Virus record (IMG/VR): IMGVR_UViG_3300032268_000759
Location: 90,841 to 154,840 of that record
Length of the DNA stretch: 64,000 nt
Reading direction: 5' to 3' (one strand)
From: a virus
Translations under genes and position numbers: made by a program
Notes under the pieces: generated by a model
Database searches by the model: none
Told to the model about the DNA's origin: nothing
The model's input: only the letters and a program-made list of their open reading frames with translations
Shown: piece after piece, positions 51,790-60,412 of the stretch
Numbering within the stretch: position 1 is the stretch's first letter
Layout: each line of letters starts with the position of its first letter

Positions 51790-52236
51790 ATGGACGCTTT
51801 AGTAGAATGTACACGTTGTGAAGGAGATGCTTGCTACATGCAAGAAATATCTCCTGAAGTAAAAATATATCATTGTTATGGATGTGGTTTCACATCTAAC
51901 ACAGCAATGAAAGCTGAAAGTGAGTATTTAAAAGAACAATTAGAAATACTACCTGAACTATATAAGGCATTAATGGTTGAGGATGAAACAGGAAAAATCT
52001 GGATTCCATCAAGTATAAATGTACCTAGTGTAGGAATGGTATTTGCTAATGGTACAAGTACTCTTGATTGGAAATGGTCAGCTGTAAAAGCTACACCAGT
52101 ACTTGAAACTGAAAAAGAAAAGTATAAACTTAAAAATGGTAAACATGCTGAATTTAAAATGGATATGACTACCATAACTCATTTTGATGAGAAAGATTAT
52201 ATGGATGGTTTAGAGTACCTTGGCTTATTATTATAA
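51790..52236 (+). CDS. hypothetical protein with N-terminal zinc ribbon
   Basis: A 148-residue protein. Cys pairs in ECTRCEGDACYM and YHCYGCGFTS form a likely zinc ribbon in the first 40 residues. The rest is mixed alpha/beta (IWIPSSINVPSVGMVFANGT). No enzyme motif is seen. Similar small Cys-rich proteins occur in T4-type phages without known function. Confidence 0.6.
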   Translation: MDALVECTRCEGDACYMQEISPEVKIYHCYGCGFTSNTAMKAESEYLKEQLEILPELYKALMVEDETGKIWIPSSINVPSVGMVFANGTSTLDWKWSAVKATPVLETEKEKYKLKNGKHAEFKMDMTTITHFDEKDYMDGLEYLGLLL

Positions 52237-52250
52237 GAATATTATATTAA
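52219..52250 (+). promoter_or_regulatory. host-type promoter, predicted leaderless
   Basis: CTTG (52219-52222, followed by GC), 20 nt, TATATTAA (52243-52250), 4 nt, then the ATG at 52255. It lies mostly in the end of the preceding gene. Confidence 0.55.
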
Positions 52251-52254
52251 CAAT

Positions 52255-52398
52255 ATGACAACAAATGAGTTTTTAAAATGGTTACAAGGTTATTTAGATG
52301 GTATTGATGCAGCAGCTGGTTCAACAGCTAAAACAGAAACCATTAAAGAAAAACTAAAACAAATCTCTGAGTCTACTCAGAATGTAATAAAGGGTTAA
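52255..52398 (+). CDS. 47-residue hypothetical protein
   Basis: A short gene with sequence MTTNEFLKWLQGYLDGIDAA, then an Ala/Thr/Glu/Lys-rich helical end. It is supported by an exact promoter with a 4-nt leader and by fitting tightly between neighbours (the next start is 1 nt after its stop). A two-helix peptide is likely. Similar short FLxWLxGY-type phage proteins are known to me only as hypotheticals. Confidence 0.65.
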   Translation: MTTNEFLKWLQGYLDGIDAAAGSTAKTETIKEKLKQISESTQNVIKG

Positions 52399-52399
52399 T

Positions 52400-53032
52400 A
52401 TGAAAATAAGTTATGGTATCACAGTTTGTGATGAAAGTAAAGAATTATTTAATCTATTAAGTTATTTATATGATAAGATAGATGAAGGTGATGAAGTTAT
52501 TGTATTAAGAGATATGGGTAAAACTAATCATGATGTGACTAAAACTATAGTTCACTTTCATGAAAAGTTTAAATATCATCTTAAGTCTGCAGATGCTAAT
52601 TTGAATGGTGATTTTGCTACATTTAAAAATTACCTACCAACAATTGCTACAGGCGATTACTTATTCCAAATTGATGCAGATGAGATACCAAATGAATTTT
52701 TAATTGAAAACATTAAACCAATACTTAAAATTAACTCAGATATAGATTGCTTCTATATACCTCGAGTTAATAAAGTAGATGGTTTGACTCCACAACATAT
52801 AGAAAAATGGGGATGGAGAGTTGATGACCAAGAGCGCATCAACTTTCCTGATCCTCAGATGAGATTATTTAAATTAAATCAAGATATTAAGTGGAAAAAT
52901 AAAGTTCATGAAGTATTAGATGGTTATAAAACCATATCAACATTACCTTATGATACAGAGGATTTTTGTTTATATCATATCAAATCAATAACAAAACAAG
53001 AACAACAAAATAATTTTTATGAAACAATATGA
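52400..53032 (+). CDS. glycosyltransferase family 2-like
   Basis: A 210-residue GT-A fold enzyme. ISYGITVCDESKELFNLLSY opens the nucleotide-binding fold, GDYLFQIDADEIP near 88-100 gives the D-x-D metal motif, and WKNKVHEVLDGY near 175 is a further family feature. Short for GT2 but complete at both ends. It overlaps the next gene by 4 nt. Substrates are unknown. Confidence 0.82.
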   Translation: MKISYGITVCDESKELFNLLSYLYDKIDEGDEVIVLRDMGKTNHDVTKTIVHFHEKFKYHLKSADANLNGDFATFKNYLPTIATGDYLFQIDADEIPNEFLIENIKPILKINSDIDCFYIPRVNKVDGLTPQHIEKWGWRVDDQERINFPDPQMRLFKLNQDIKWKNKVHEVLDGYKTISTLPYDTEDFCLYHIKSITKQEQQNNFYETI

Positions 53033-53553
53033 TTAAGTTACATTTAGGTTGCGGAACAAAACATTTAGAAGGATATACTAATATTGATATAAGATATCTT
53101 CCTGGTGTTGATGAAGTAAATAATATTCGATTTTTAAGAAACTATAAAGAAAATTCAGTTGATGAAATTTATGCTTGTCATGTCTTAGAACATTTTGGAA
53201 GATGGGAGTATAAAGAAGTACTTAAGAGATGGTTTGAGATTTTAAAACCAGGAGGAAAATTACGTTTAGCTATACCTAATTTTTCATCTATATGTGCATA
53301 TTATAATAAAACAGGTAATCTAAATTCATTAATGGGGTTACTTTATGGAGGTCAAGATTATGATGAGAATTATCATTATGTTACTTTTGACTATCATACT
53401 TTATCTAATGATCTAAGACATATAGGATACACTTCAATTTCAGAATGGAACTCAGAAGATTACCCAGGAGATGATTTTAGTAAATCATATTTACCTCATA
53501 TGGATAAAGAAAATGGAATACTAATGAGTTTAAATATTTTAGCTATAAAATGA
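53029..53553 (+). CDS. SAM-dependent methyltransferase
   Basis: A 174-residue class I methyltransferase. Motif I is KLHLGCGTKHLEGYTNIDI. The acceptor-side motifs are ACHVLEHFGRWEY and LKPGGKLRLAIPNF. Such enzymes in sugar clusters often methylate a sugar hydroxyl. It overlaps both neighbours by 4 nt (ATGA junctions), indicating strict coupling. Confidence 0.85.
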   Translation: MIKLHLGCGTKHLEGYTNIDIRYLPGVDEVNNIRFLRNYKENSVDEIYACHVLEHFGRWEYKEVLKRWFEILKPGGKLRLAIPNFSSICAYYNKTGNLNSLMGLLYGGQDYDENYHYVTFDYHTLSNDLRHIGYTSISEWNSEDYPGDDFSKSYLPHMDKENGILMSLNILAIK

Positions 53554-54353
53554 AAGTAAAAGCAATTCATTTTGATATAGAACAATATTTACATTCTTGT
53601 AAAGATATTGATTTTTCATTATTCTTAGAAACTATTCCTGAAACTCAAGACGAATTATCTTCTATTAATATAATTTCTATTCATGAACCAAATGAATATT
53701 TTGGTAAACATGATTGGATTATTAAAAATAAACATTTATTTAATATTATATTAACTTGGAATGATAAGATATTAAATACATGTGAAAATGCTATTTATTT
53801 ACCATTTGGTCATACTTGGTTTAAACCTGATCAATATGAAAAAAATCATAAGAAAGAATTTAAGGTAGCTCATTTAAGAGGAAATTTACTTAAATCATAT
53901 GGGCATCAAATTCGTTGGGAAATTTTAGATAGAAAAGATGAAATTAAAATACCAACTAAGTTTTTTGATACCTATGGTGATAGACATAATATTGAAAAAG
54001 CTAGAATAGATAAAGAAGAAGTTTTTGGAGATTCAATGTTTGGAGTAGCTATAGAAAACTTTTCACATAGAGGATTTTTTACAGAAAAAATAATTGATTG
54101 TTTTTTACTTAAAACTATTCCTATATATTGGGGATGCTCTAATATAGGTGATTTTTTTAATGAGGAAGGTATAATAAAATTTGGAGACCCAGATGAATTT
54201 ATTTATATTAATAACAACTTAAATGAAAGTTATTATCATTCTAGAAAAGATATAATTGAAGAAAATTATCAAAAAGCACTTCAATATGTCAATTATGAAC
54301 AAAATATAGTAAATAAAATAACAGAAATATTTAAATTAAATAACATAATATGA
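53550..54353 (+). CDS. glycosyltransferase family 10-like (fucosyltransferase type)
   Basis: A 267-residue protein with the GT10 signature: FGVAIENFSHRGFFTEKIID near 165-185 followed by TIPIYWGCSNIGDFF. It also has LPFGHTWF near 92 and VAHLRGNLLKSYGHQIR, typical of the acceptor half. Family members move fucose or related 6-deoxy sugars. This fits with the deoxysugar enzymes next door, though the donor here may be another deoxysugar. Confidence 0.8.
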   Translation: MKVKAIHFDIEQYLHSCKDIDFSLFLETIPETQDELSSINIISIHEPNEYFGKHDWIIKNKHLFNIILTWNDKILNTCENAIYLPFGHTWFKPDQYEKNHKKEFKVAHLRGNLLKSYGHQIRWEILDRKDEIKIPTKFFDTYGDRHNIEKARIDKEEVFGDSMFGVAIENFSHRGFFTEKIIDCFLLKTIPIYWGCSNIGDFFNEEGIIKFGDPDEFIYINNNLNESYYHSRKDIIEENYQKALQYVNYEQNIVNKITEIFKLNNII

Positions 54354-55492
54354 AAAAAATATGGTATGCACCGTACAAATTTGAATCCTATGGAGAAGAA
54401 GAAATTAAAGCGGTGGAAAATTGTTTAAGACAAGGATGGTTAGGAGGAAATGGTCCTCGCACTACAGAATTTGAAGAGAAAATAGCAAAACATTTTGGAA
54501 AAAAATATGGAGTATTTGTAAATTCAGGTTCTTCAGCCTGTCTATTAGCACTAGCATGTCTACAACTACCAAAAGGAACTAAAATTCTTACTCCAGCATG
54601 TACATTTTCAACAACTCTAGCTCCTATTATTCAACTAGGATTGACTCCAGTATTTGTAGATGTTGATTTAAATACTTATGTTGTTAATGTAAAAGAAGTA
54701 TTAGCGGCTATTACAGATGATGTGAAGGTTCTTATGATTCCTAATTTAATAGGAAATAAACCAGATTGGAAAGCAATTAAAGATGGTTTAGCAGCTATAG
54801 GTAGAGAAGATATTATATTAATTGAAGATTCAGCAGATACAGTAACATATACTTCAGAAACAGATATTGCTACAACTAGTTTTTATGCTAGTCATGTTAT
54901 TACTGCTGGTGGTACTGGTGGTATGATAATGTTTAATGATAAATCTTTACTAGATAAAACATTACAGTTTAGAGATTGGGGAAGAATTGGTGGTGATTCT
55001 GAGGCTATGGAAGATCGTTTTAATTATAAAGTAGATGGTATTCCTTATGATTATAAATTTTTATATGGTGTTTTAGGTTATAATTTTAAATCATCTGAAA
55101 TGAATGCTGCGTTTGGATTAGTTCAATTAGAACGTTTTAAGATATTTGAAGGTATAAGAAGGGCTAATATTGAAAGATATATTGATAATCTTAAAGAAAT
55201 AGAAGATATTATAATACCTGATGATAGTATTAAACCAAATTGGTTAGCAATTCCTCTTCAAACAGAAAAACGTTTAGAATTATTAAATTTCTTAGAAGAT
55301 AATAATATCCAAACCAGAGTAACTTTTGCAGGTAATGTGACACGTCATCCTATTTATAGAGAATATTTACAAGAATTTAAAAATTCAGATACAATTATGA
55401 AAAATGGATTTTTATTAGGTGCTCATCATGGAATGACAATTGAAGATGTAGATTATGTGTGTGATAAAATTAAAGAATTTTTTAATAAATAA
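54350..55492 (+). CDS. DegT-fold PLP enzyme, ColD-like sugar 3-dehydratase candidate
   Basis: A 380-residue DegT/StrS-superfamily protein. YGVFVNSGSSACLLAL near 53-68 binds the cofactor phosphate, and IEDSADTV with D160 contacts the pyridine. In aminotransferases of this fold the next motif is SFxxxK with the Schiff-base Lys; here it is TSFYASHVITAGGTGG with His182. That Lys-to-His change marks 3-dehydratases such as ColD. No E1-type 2Fe-2S Cys set is seen. A role in 3-deoxysugar formation is likely. Confidence 0.8.
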   Translation: MKKIWYAPYKFESYGEEEIKAVENCLRQGWLGGNGPRTTEFEEKIAKHFGKKYGVFVNSGSSACLLALACLQLPKGTKILTPACTFSTTLAPIIQLGLTPVFVDVDLNTYVVNVKEVLAAITDDVKVLMIPNLIGNKPDWKAIKDGLAAIGREDIILIEDSADTVTYTSETDIATTSFYASHVITAGGTGGMIMFNDKSLLDKTLQFRDWGRIGGDSEAMEDRFNYKVDGIPYDYKFLYGVLGYNFKSSEMNAAFGLVQLERFKIFEGIRRANIERYIDNLKEIEDIIIPDDSIKPNWLAIPLQTEKRLELLNFLEDNNIQTRVTFAGNVTRHPIYREYLQEFKNSDTIMKNGFLLGAHHGMTIEDVDYVCDKIKEFFNK

Positions 55493-55495
55493 AAT

Positions 55496-56293
55496 ATGAA
55501 TACAAGAGAATTTAAATGTGTTTCCATCCTTAATGATTTAGTTGAAAATCATGGATTAATAGGAATAAAAACTAGTTTTGAAGATGAAGGAGCTACTTTT
55601 AATGAAGTTCTTAGATTAAAAGAAATTTGTAATCAAGCAAAAACTAAATTAACTCTAAAAATTGGAGGCCCAGAAGCATCTAGAGATATTCAAGACTCAT
55701 CAATTATAGGAGTTAAAGGTTTAGTAGCGCCTATGGTTGAATCAGGATTTGGCTTAACTAAATTTATTAATTGTGCCCATACTAATTTATCCTTAGATAT
55801 AATTAAATCATTAGAATTAATTATTAATATTGAAACTATTCAATCTTATAAAAATATTGATGAAATATTGAATGTAAAAGAAAGTAAAGATTTATACGCT
55901 GTTACTGTGGGAAGAGTTGATTTTGTTTCTTCAATGGGTAAAGATCGAAAATATGTTAACTCTCCTGAAATGTTAAAAATAACAAAAGATATTTTTACAA
56001 AAGCAAAACATAAAGGATTAACTGTTAATTTAGGAGGAGCTATTACTACTGATTCTTATGAATTTTTAACAGAACTTTATAAAGATGGTCTTTTAGATAA
56101 ATTTGAAACACGATATGCTATTTATGATCCTTCTAAAGCATTAAAAAATCTAAATAAAGCTTTAGCAAAAGGACAAATGTTTGAATATGAATGGTTAATT
56201 AATAAAAAAGAAACATATCAACACCAAGCAGATAAAGAAAATAAACGTATTCAGATGATTCAAGATAGAATCAATCAACCTACAGATATATAA
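55496..56293 (+). CDS. HpcH/HpaI-like aldolase / TIM-barrel protein
   Basis: A 265-residue barrel protein resembling the HpcH/HpaI aldolase superfamily. GIKTSFEDEGATFNEVLRL near 23-41, LKIGGPEASRDI, LVAPMVESGFGLTKF near 80 and YAVTVGRVDFVSSMG. The Glu and Arg positions fit metal- and substrate-binding sites. In this cluster it may make or break a carbon-carbon bond on a sugar. The family call is moderate. Confidence 0.65.
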   Translation: MNTREFKCVSILNDLVENHGLIGIKTSFEDEGATFNEVLRLKEICNQAKTKLTLKIGGPEASRDIQDSSIIGVKGLVAPMVESGFGLTKFINCAHTNLSLDIIKSLELIINIETIQSYKNIDEILNVKESKDLYAVTVGRVDFVSSMGKDRKYVNSPEMLKITKDIFTKAKHKGLTVNLGGAITTDSYEFLTELYKDGLLDKFETRYAIYDPSKALKNLNKALAKGQMFEYEWLINKKETYQHQADKENKRIQMIQDRINQPTDI

Positions 56294-56955
56294 TGATTAT
56301 ATTATTAACTGGGGGTTCAAGAGGGATTGGTAAAGGTATAAAAGAATTTTTTGAAAAACAAAGTCACACTGTACTTTCACCTTCAAAAAAAGAAATGGAC
56401 TTATCAAATTTAGAACATGTTAAGTCTTATTTAACAACAATAAAAAATGTAGACATCATTATAAACAACGCTGGAGTAAATTATTTAAATAATATAAAGG
56501 ATGAAACCACTGAAAGTTTAAATAAGACTTTAAATATTAATTATTTATCTCCTTTTATAATTTGTCAACATTTTTTACCTTTACTAAAAAACAAAAAATA
56601 CGGACGAATTATTAATATAGGAAGCATATGGATTGATTACGCTAAACCTCTTAGAGGAGGATATAGTGCTAGTAAAAATGCTCTCCATAGTTTAACTAAA
56701 ACTATAGTAAGTGAATACTCAGAACATAATATATTATGTAATACTATATCTCCAGGTTATATTTTAACAGACTTAACTCTTCAAAATAATACTAAAGAAG
56801 ATTTAGAAATTATAAAAAATCAAATCCCATTAAAAAGACTAGGTGACGTTAATGAAATAGCGAAATTAGTTTATTTTTTAACAATTGAAAACACTTATAT
56901 AAATGGACAAAATATTATCATTGATGGAGGATACTCTTGCACCTCTAAAAGTTAA
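56293..56955 (+). CDS. short-chain dehydrogenase/reductase
   Basis: A 220-residue classical SDR. The cofactor loop is LLTGGSRGIGKGI at residues 4-16, with IIINNAGVNYL near 57, a catalytic Ser in INIGSIWID and the Tyr/Lys pair in YSASKNAL near 123. IIDGGYS ends the protein. It would reduce or oxidise a keto-sugar or cyclitol. It overlaps the next gene by 53 nt. Confidence 0.88.
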   Translation: MIILLTGGSRGIGKGIKEFFEKQSHTVLSPSKKEMDLSNLEHVKSYLTTIKNVDIIINNAGVNYLNNIKDETTESLNKTLNINYLSPFIICQHFLPLLKNKKYGRIINIGSIWIDYAKPLRGGYSASKNALHSLTKTIVSEYSEHNILCNTISPGYILTDLTLQNNTKEDLEIIKNQIPLKRLGDVNEIAKLVYFLTIENTYINGQNIIIDGGYSCTSKS

Positions 56956-57952
56956 ATCTAATTTAAATGATTATAAAATAACTTTTCATGATACTGTAGA
57001 AGGATTATTAAATATTTTAGATAAACAAAGTTGGTTTATTATAGATAAAAATCTAAAACAATATTATGATTTTGATTTTTTACCTAATAAGATATTTTAT
57101 GAATGTAATGAAAATACAAAATCTTTTGATCATATTGAAATACTATTAAAAACTTTTACTCAAAATCAATTTAAATCTAACACAGAAGTTATTATTATTG
57201 GAGGAGGTACTTTACAAGATGTAGCTGGTTTTTGTTGTAGTATATATAGTAGAGGTATTAAATATAAATTTATACCTACTACACTGTTATCTCAGTGTGA
57301 TAGTTGTGTTGGAGGAAAAACATCTATAAATTTTAATTCTATAAAAAATATTTTAGGTACATTTTATCCTCCAACAGAAATTTTAATCTGTGATAAATTT
57401 TTACAAACTCTAAGTGAAAAAGATTTTAAAAGTGGTTTAGGAGAAGTATTTAAATTTAAGATATTGCAAAATAAATTAAATGAGGATATTTTTTCTAAAG
57501 ACAACTTAAATCAATTAATTAGAGAATGTTTAGAATATAAAATATCAATAATTGAAATTGATGAGTTTGATCAAGGTTTAAGAAAATTATTAAATTATGG
57601 ACATACATTTGGTCATGCTTTAGAAATTACATCTAACTATAAACTTCCTCATGGATCAGCTGTAATATTAGGTATTTTAATTGTAAATGATATACTTAAA
57701 GAATTAAATGTAGAAACAAATTTAGATTATAATGTTATTAATAAAATAGGTTTATCCTTAATTAAACATATTGATTTAGATAAAGAATGGTTTAATATCA
57801 AAGACATCATAAAAACAATTAAATTAGATAAGAAAAATACAGGTAAAATAAATTTGGTCTATCCAGATAAAAATTTTATATTTAAAATAATAACTTTAGA
57901 AGAAAATGAGACTATCAGATTATGTAATACAGTTTTTAAGAGATTCATATAA
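56903..57952 (+). CDS. 3-dehydroquinate synthase-like sugar phosphate cyclase
   Basis: A 349-residue AroB-superfamily enzyme. NAD binding is IIGGGTLQDVAGF near 97-109, then PTTLLSQCDSCVGGKTSINF. The metal triad is seen as Glu in GLGEVFKFK near 182, His in NYGHTFGHALE near 231-238 and His in LPHGSAV near 249. Members cyclise heptulose or hexose phosphates. A biosynthetic phage would not need dehydroquinate, so a cyclitol-type product is suspected. An in-frame ATG at 56924 is an alternative start that cuts the overlap. Confidence 0.82.
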   Translation: MDKILSLMEDTLAPLKVKSNLNDYKITFHDTVEGLLNILDKQSWFIIDKNLKQYYDFDFLPNKIFYECNENTKSFDHIEILLKTFTQNQFKSNTEVIIIGGGTLQDVAGFCCSIYSRGIKYKFIPTTLLSQCDSCVGGKTSINFNSIKNILGTFYPPTEILICDKFLQTLSEKDFKSGLGEVFKFKILQNKLNEDIFSKDNLNQLIRECLEYKISIIEIDEFDQGLRKLLNYGHTFGHALEITSNYKLPHGSAVILGILIVNDILKELNVETNLDYNVINKIGLSLIKHIDLDKEWFNIKDIIKTIKLDKKNTGKINLVYPDKNFIFKIITLEENETIRLCNTVFKRFI

Positions 57953-59636
57953 AGTAGATACTTTCTTCACTTTATCAGGTGGAGGTTGTATTTTTTTAAT
58001 GGATACATTAGGAAACACTGAAAATATAAAATATGTGGCTAACCACCATGAACAGGCTTCAGCTATAGCAGCTGAAGGTTATGCTAGAATGCATGGTAAA
58101 ATAGGTTGCTGTATTGTAACTAGTGGACCTGGAGGAACTAATACCTTAACAGGAGTATTATGTAGTTGGTTAGATTCTATTCCTATGATTGTTATTAGTG
58201 GTCAAGTAAATAAAGAAATGACTACTAATTATACAAATCTTCCATTAAGACAATTAGGAGATCAAGAATTCAACATAATAGACTCAGTGAAAAATATGAC
58301 TAAATATGCTGTTCAAGTAAATGATCCTAAAACTATTAGATACCATTTAGAAAAAGCATGTTTTGAAGCTACAAATGGAAGACCAGGTCCTGTATGGTTA
58401 GATTTACCTTTAAATGTTCAGTCTTTTGATATTAATCCTGAAGAATTAGAGTCATTTACTCCTGAAGATAACTTACCTAAACCAACTAATGAAGAAATTA
58501 ATCATATAATAGATAAACTTAACAATTCAAAAAAACCACTACTTATTGTTGGAAATGGAGTTAGATTAAGTAATGGAATAAATGAATTAAAAGAATTTTT
58601 AAATAAAACTAATATTCCTGTTATCACTGCGGTAAATGGAAATGATATAGTAAATGAAAATTATATAAATTACGCTGGAAGATTTGGAACTCATGCTCAG
58701 ATATGTGCTAATAATTTATTAGATGAATGTGATTTTCTTTTGACTATAGGTTCAAGATTATATGTTAGACAAACAGGTTATAATTTTAAATCTTTTGCTC
58801 AAAATGCTTATAGAATATATACAGATATAGATTTAAATGAATTAAATAAACCATCATTATTTCCTGATTATAAAGTAAATACAGATGCTAAAATTTTATT
58901 GAGTGAGTTAAATAAACAATCTATAAATCAAGTATCTCAAAGTTGGCAAAACCATGTTCAAGATAAATTTAAAAATAATATTACTGTATTAGATAAACAT
59001 AGAGATAAAATTAATACTGTTAGTAATTATCATTTTATTGAAAAATTAAATAATCACTTAACAGAAAAAGATCATGTTATCACTAGTGATGGATCAGCTA
59101 ATGTAGTTACTATGCAAGTCTTAAAATTAAAAGGAAACCAAAGACTAATTACAAATACTGGATGCGCACCTATGGGATATGGACTCCCAGCAGCTATTGG
59201 AGCGAGTAGTAATAATACTAGAGTAATTTGTTTAGAAGGTGATGGTAGTTTACATTTAAATATTCATGAGCTTCAAACTATGAAGCATAATAATTTACCT
59301 ATTAAATTAATTATTTTAAATAATAATGGTTATTTATCTATTAAATTAACTCAAAAGTTTTTATTTAAAGGTAAATATGTAGCTTCTGAAGAAAGTAGTG
59401 GAGTAACATTCCCAGATTTTAAAAAAATATCTAAAGCATATGATTTACCTTATTTTAGTATTAAAAATCATGATGATATAGATTTAGTATTAGAAAAATT
59501 TCTTAAAAATGATAAACCATCTATATTAGAAGTTTTTACAGATGAAAATGAATCTCATGAACCTAGAGTAATACCTGTTTTAGATGAAAATAGAAATTTT
59601 ATACCTGGAAAATTAAGTAATATACAATGGATTTAA
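57906..59636 (+). CDS. thiamine-pyrophosphate-dependent enzyme (acetolactate-synthase-like)
   Basis: A 576-residue three-domain TPP enzyme. ANHHEQASAIAAEGYAR near 45-60 holds the catalytic Glu. SGPGGTNTL follows in the N-terminal domain. LEGDGSLHLNIHELQ near 442 to LNNNGYLSIK gives the GDG-x(n)-NN cofactor motif. Members add two-carbon or larger units to keto acceptors. YerE, of this family, branches a 3,6-dideoxy-4-keto sugar in yersiniose synthesis, a suggestive parallel to the ColD-like neighbour. It overlaps the cyclase by 47 nt. Confidence 0.88.
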   Translation: MRLSDYVIQFLRDSYKVDTFFTLSGGGCIFLMDTLGNTENIKYVANHHEQASAIAAEGYARMHGKIGCCIVTSGPGGTNTLTGVLCSWLDSIPMIVISGQVNKEMTTNYTNLPLRQLGDQEFNIIDSVKNMTKYAVQVNDPKTIRYHLEKACFEATNGRPGPVWLDLPLNVQSFDINPEELESFTPEDNLPKPTNEEINHIIDKLNNSKKPLLIVGNGVRLSNGINELKEFLNKTNIPVITAVNGNDIVNENYINYAGRFGTHAQICANNLLDECDFLLTIGSRLYVRQTGYNFKSFAQNAYRIYTDIDLNELNKPSLFPDYKVNTDAKILLSELNKQSINQVSQSWQNHVQDKFKNNITVLDKHRDKINTVSNYHFIEKLNNHLTEKDHVITSDGSANVVTMQVLKLKGNQRLITNTGCAPMGYGLPAAIGASSNNTRVICLEGDGSLHLNIHELQTMKHNNLPIKLIILNNNGYLSIKLTQKFLFKGKYVASEESSGVTFPDFKKISKAYDLPYFSIKNHDDIDLVLEKFLKNDKPSILEVFTDENESHEPRVIPVLDENRNFIPGKLSNIQWI

Positions 59637-60412
59637 AAATTTTAATCACAGGTGGAAATGGTTATATAGCTAAAGGTCTTTATAATGGATTAAAGGATAA
59701 ATATGATATAACTTTAATTACAAGAAAGGATCTTGATTTAACAGACGGAGAAGCTACCACTCAGTGGTTTAAAAATAAGTTTTATGATGTAGTCATTCAT
59801 TGTGCTGTTACAGGAGGTAGTAGATTAAAAGCTGATACTTTTAAGGACATGGATGGAAATTTATGTATGTATTATAACTTACTACAATGTCAACTCCATT
59901 ATGATAAATTTATTCATTTTGGATCAGGTGCTGAATTATCACAAAAAGATACTCCATATGGTTTAAGTAAACATGTTATACGGCAATCTATATTAGAGAA
60001 GAATAAATTTTATAATATAAGAATATTTGCTATATTTGATGAAAATGAGTGGGAAACTAGATTTATTAAAACATGTATTAAAAAATACATTAATAAAGAA
60101 CCAATGTTATTACAAAATAAAAAAATGTCTTTCTTTTATATGAAAGATTTAATTACACTAGTAGATCATCATATTCTAACATATCCATATTCTTTAATAA
60201 AAGAAAGTAGTTGTGCCTATGTTAATTCAACTTCATTATTAGATATAGCTAATTTTATAAATGAATTAGATAATTATAAAGTTCGAATTTATGTAGATAC
60301 ACAAATAAGTGAGGATTATGAATCAAACTATAATGCTCCATATGGATTAAAATATATTGGATTAAAACAAGGAATTGTAGAAACATATAATAAAATAAAA
60401 AATGAATATTAA
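59627..60412 (+). CDS. NAD-dependent epimerase/dehydratase-like protein
   Basis: A 261-residue extended-SDR protein. LKILITGGNGYIAKGL near 3-18 binds NAD(P); KFIHFGSGAELS and PYGLSKHVIRQS (Tyr-x3-Lys) form the active site, recalling GDP-fucose synthase-type enzymes. It would act on a nucleotide sugar. It overlaps neighbours by about 10 nt on both sides. Confidence 0.83.
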   Translation: MDLKILITGGNGYIAKGLYNGLKDKYDITLITRKDLDLTDGEATTQWFKNKFYDVVIHCAVTGGSRLKADTFKDMDGNLCMYYNLLQCQLHYDKFIHFGSGAELSQKDTPYGLSKHVIRQSILEKNKFYNIRIFAIFDENEWETRFIKTCIKKYINKEPMLLQNKKMSFFYMKDLITLVDHHILTYPYSLIKESSCAYVNSTSLLDIANFINELDNYKVRIYVDTQISEDYESNYNAPYGLKYIGLKQGIVETYNKIKNEY

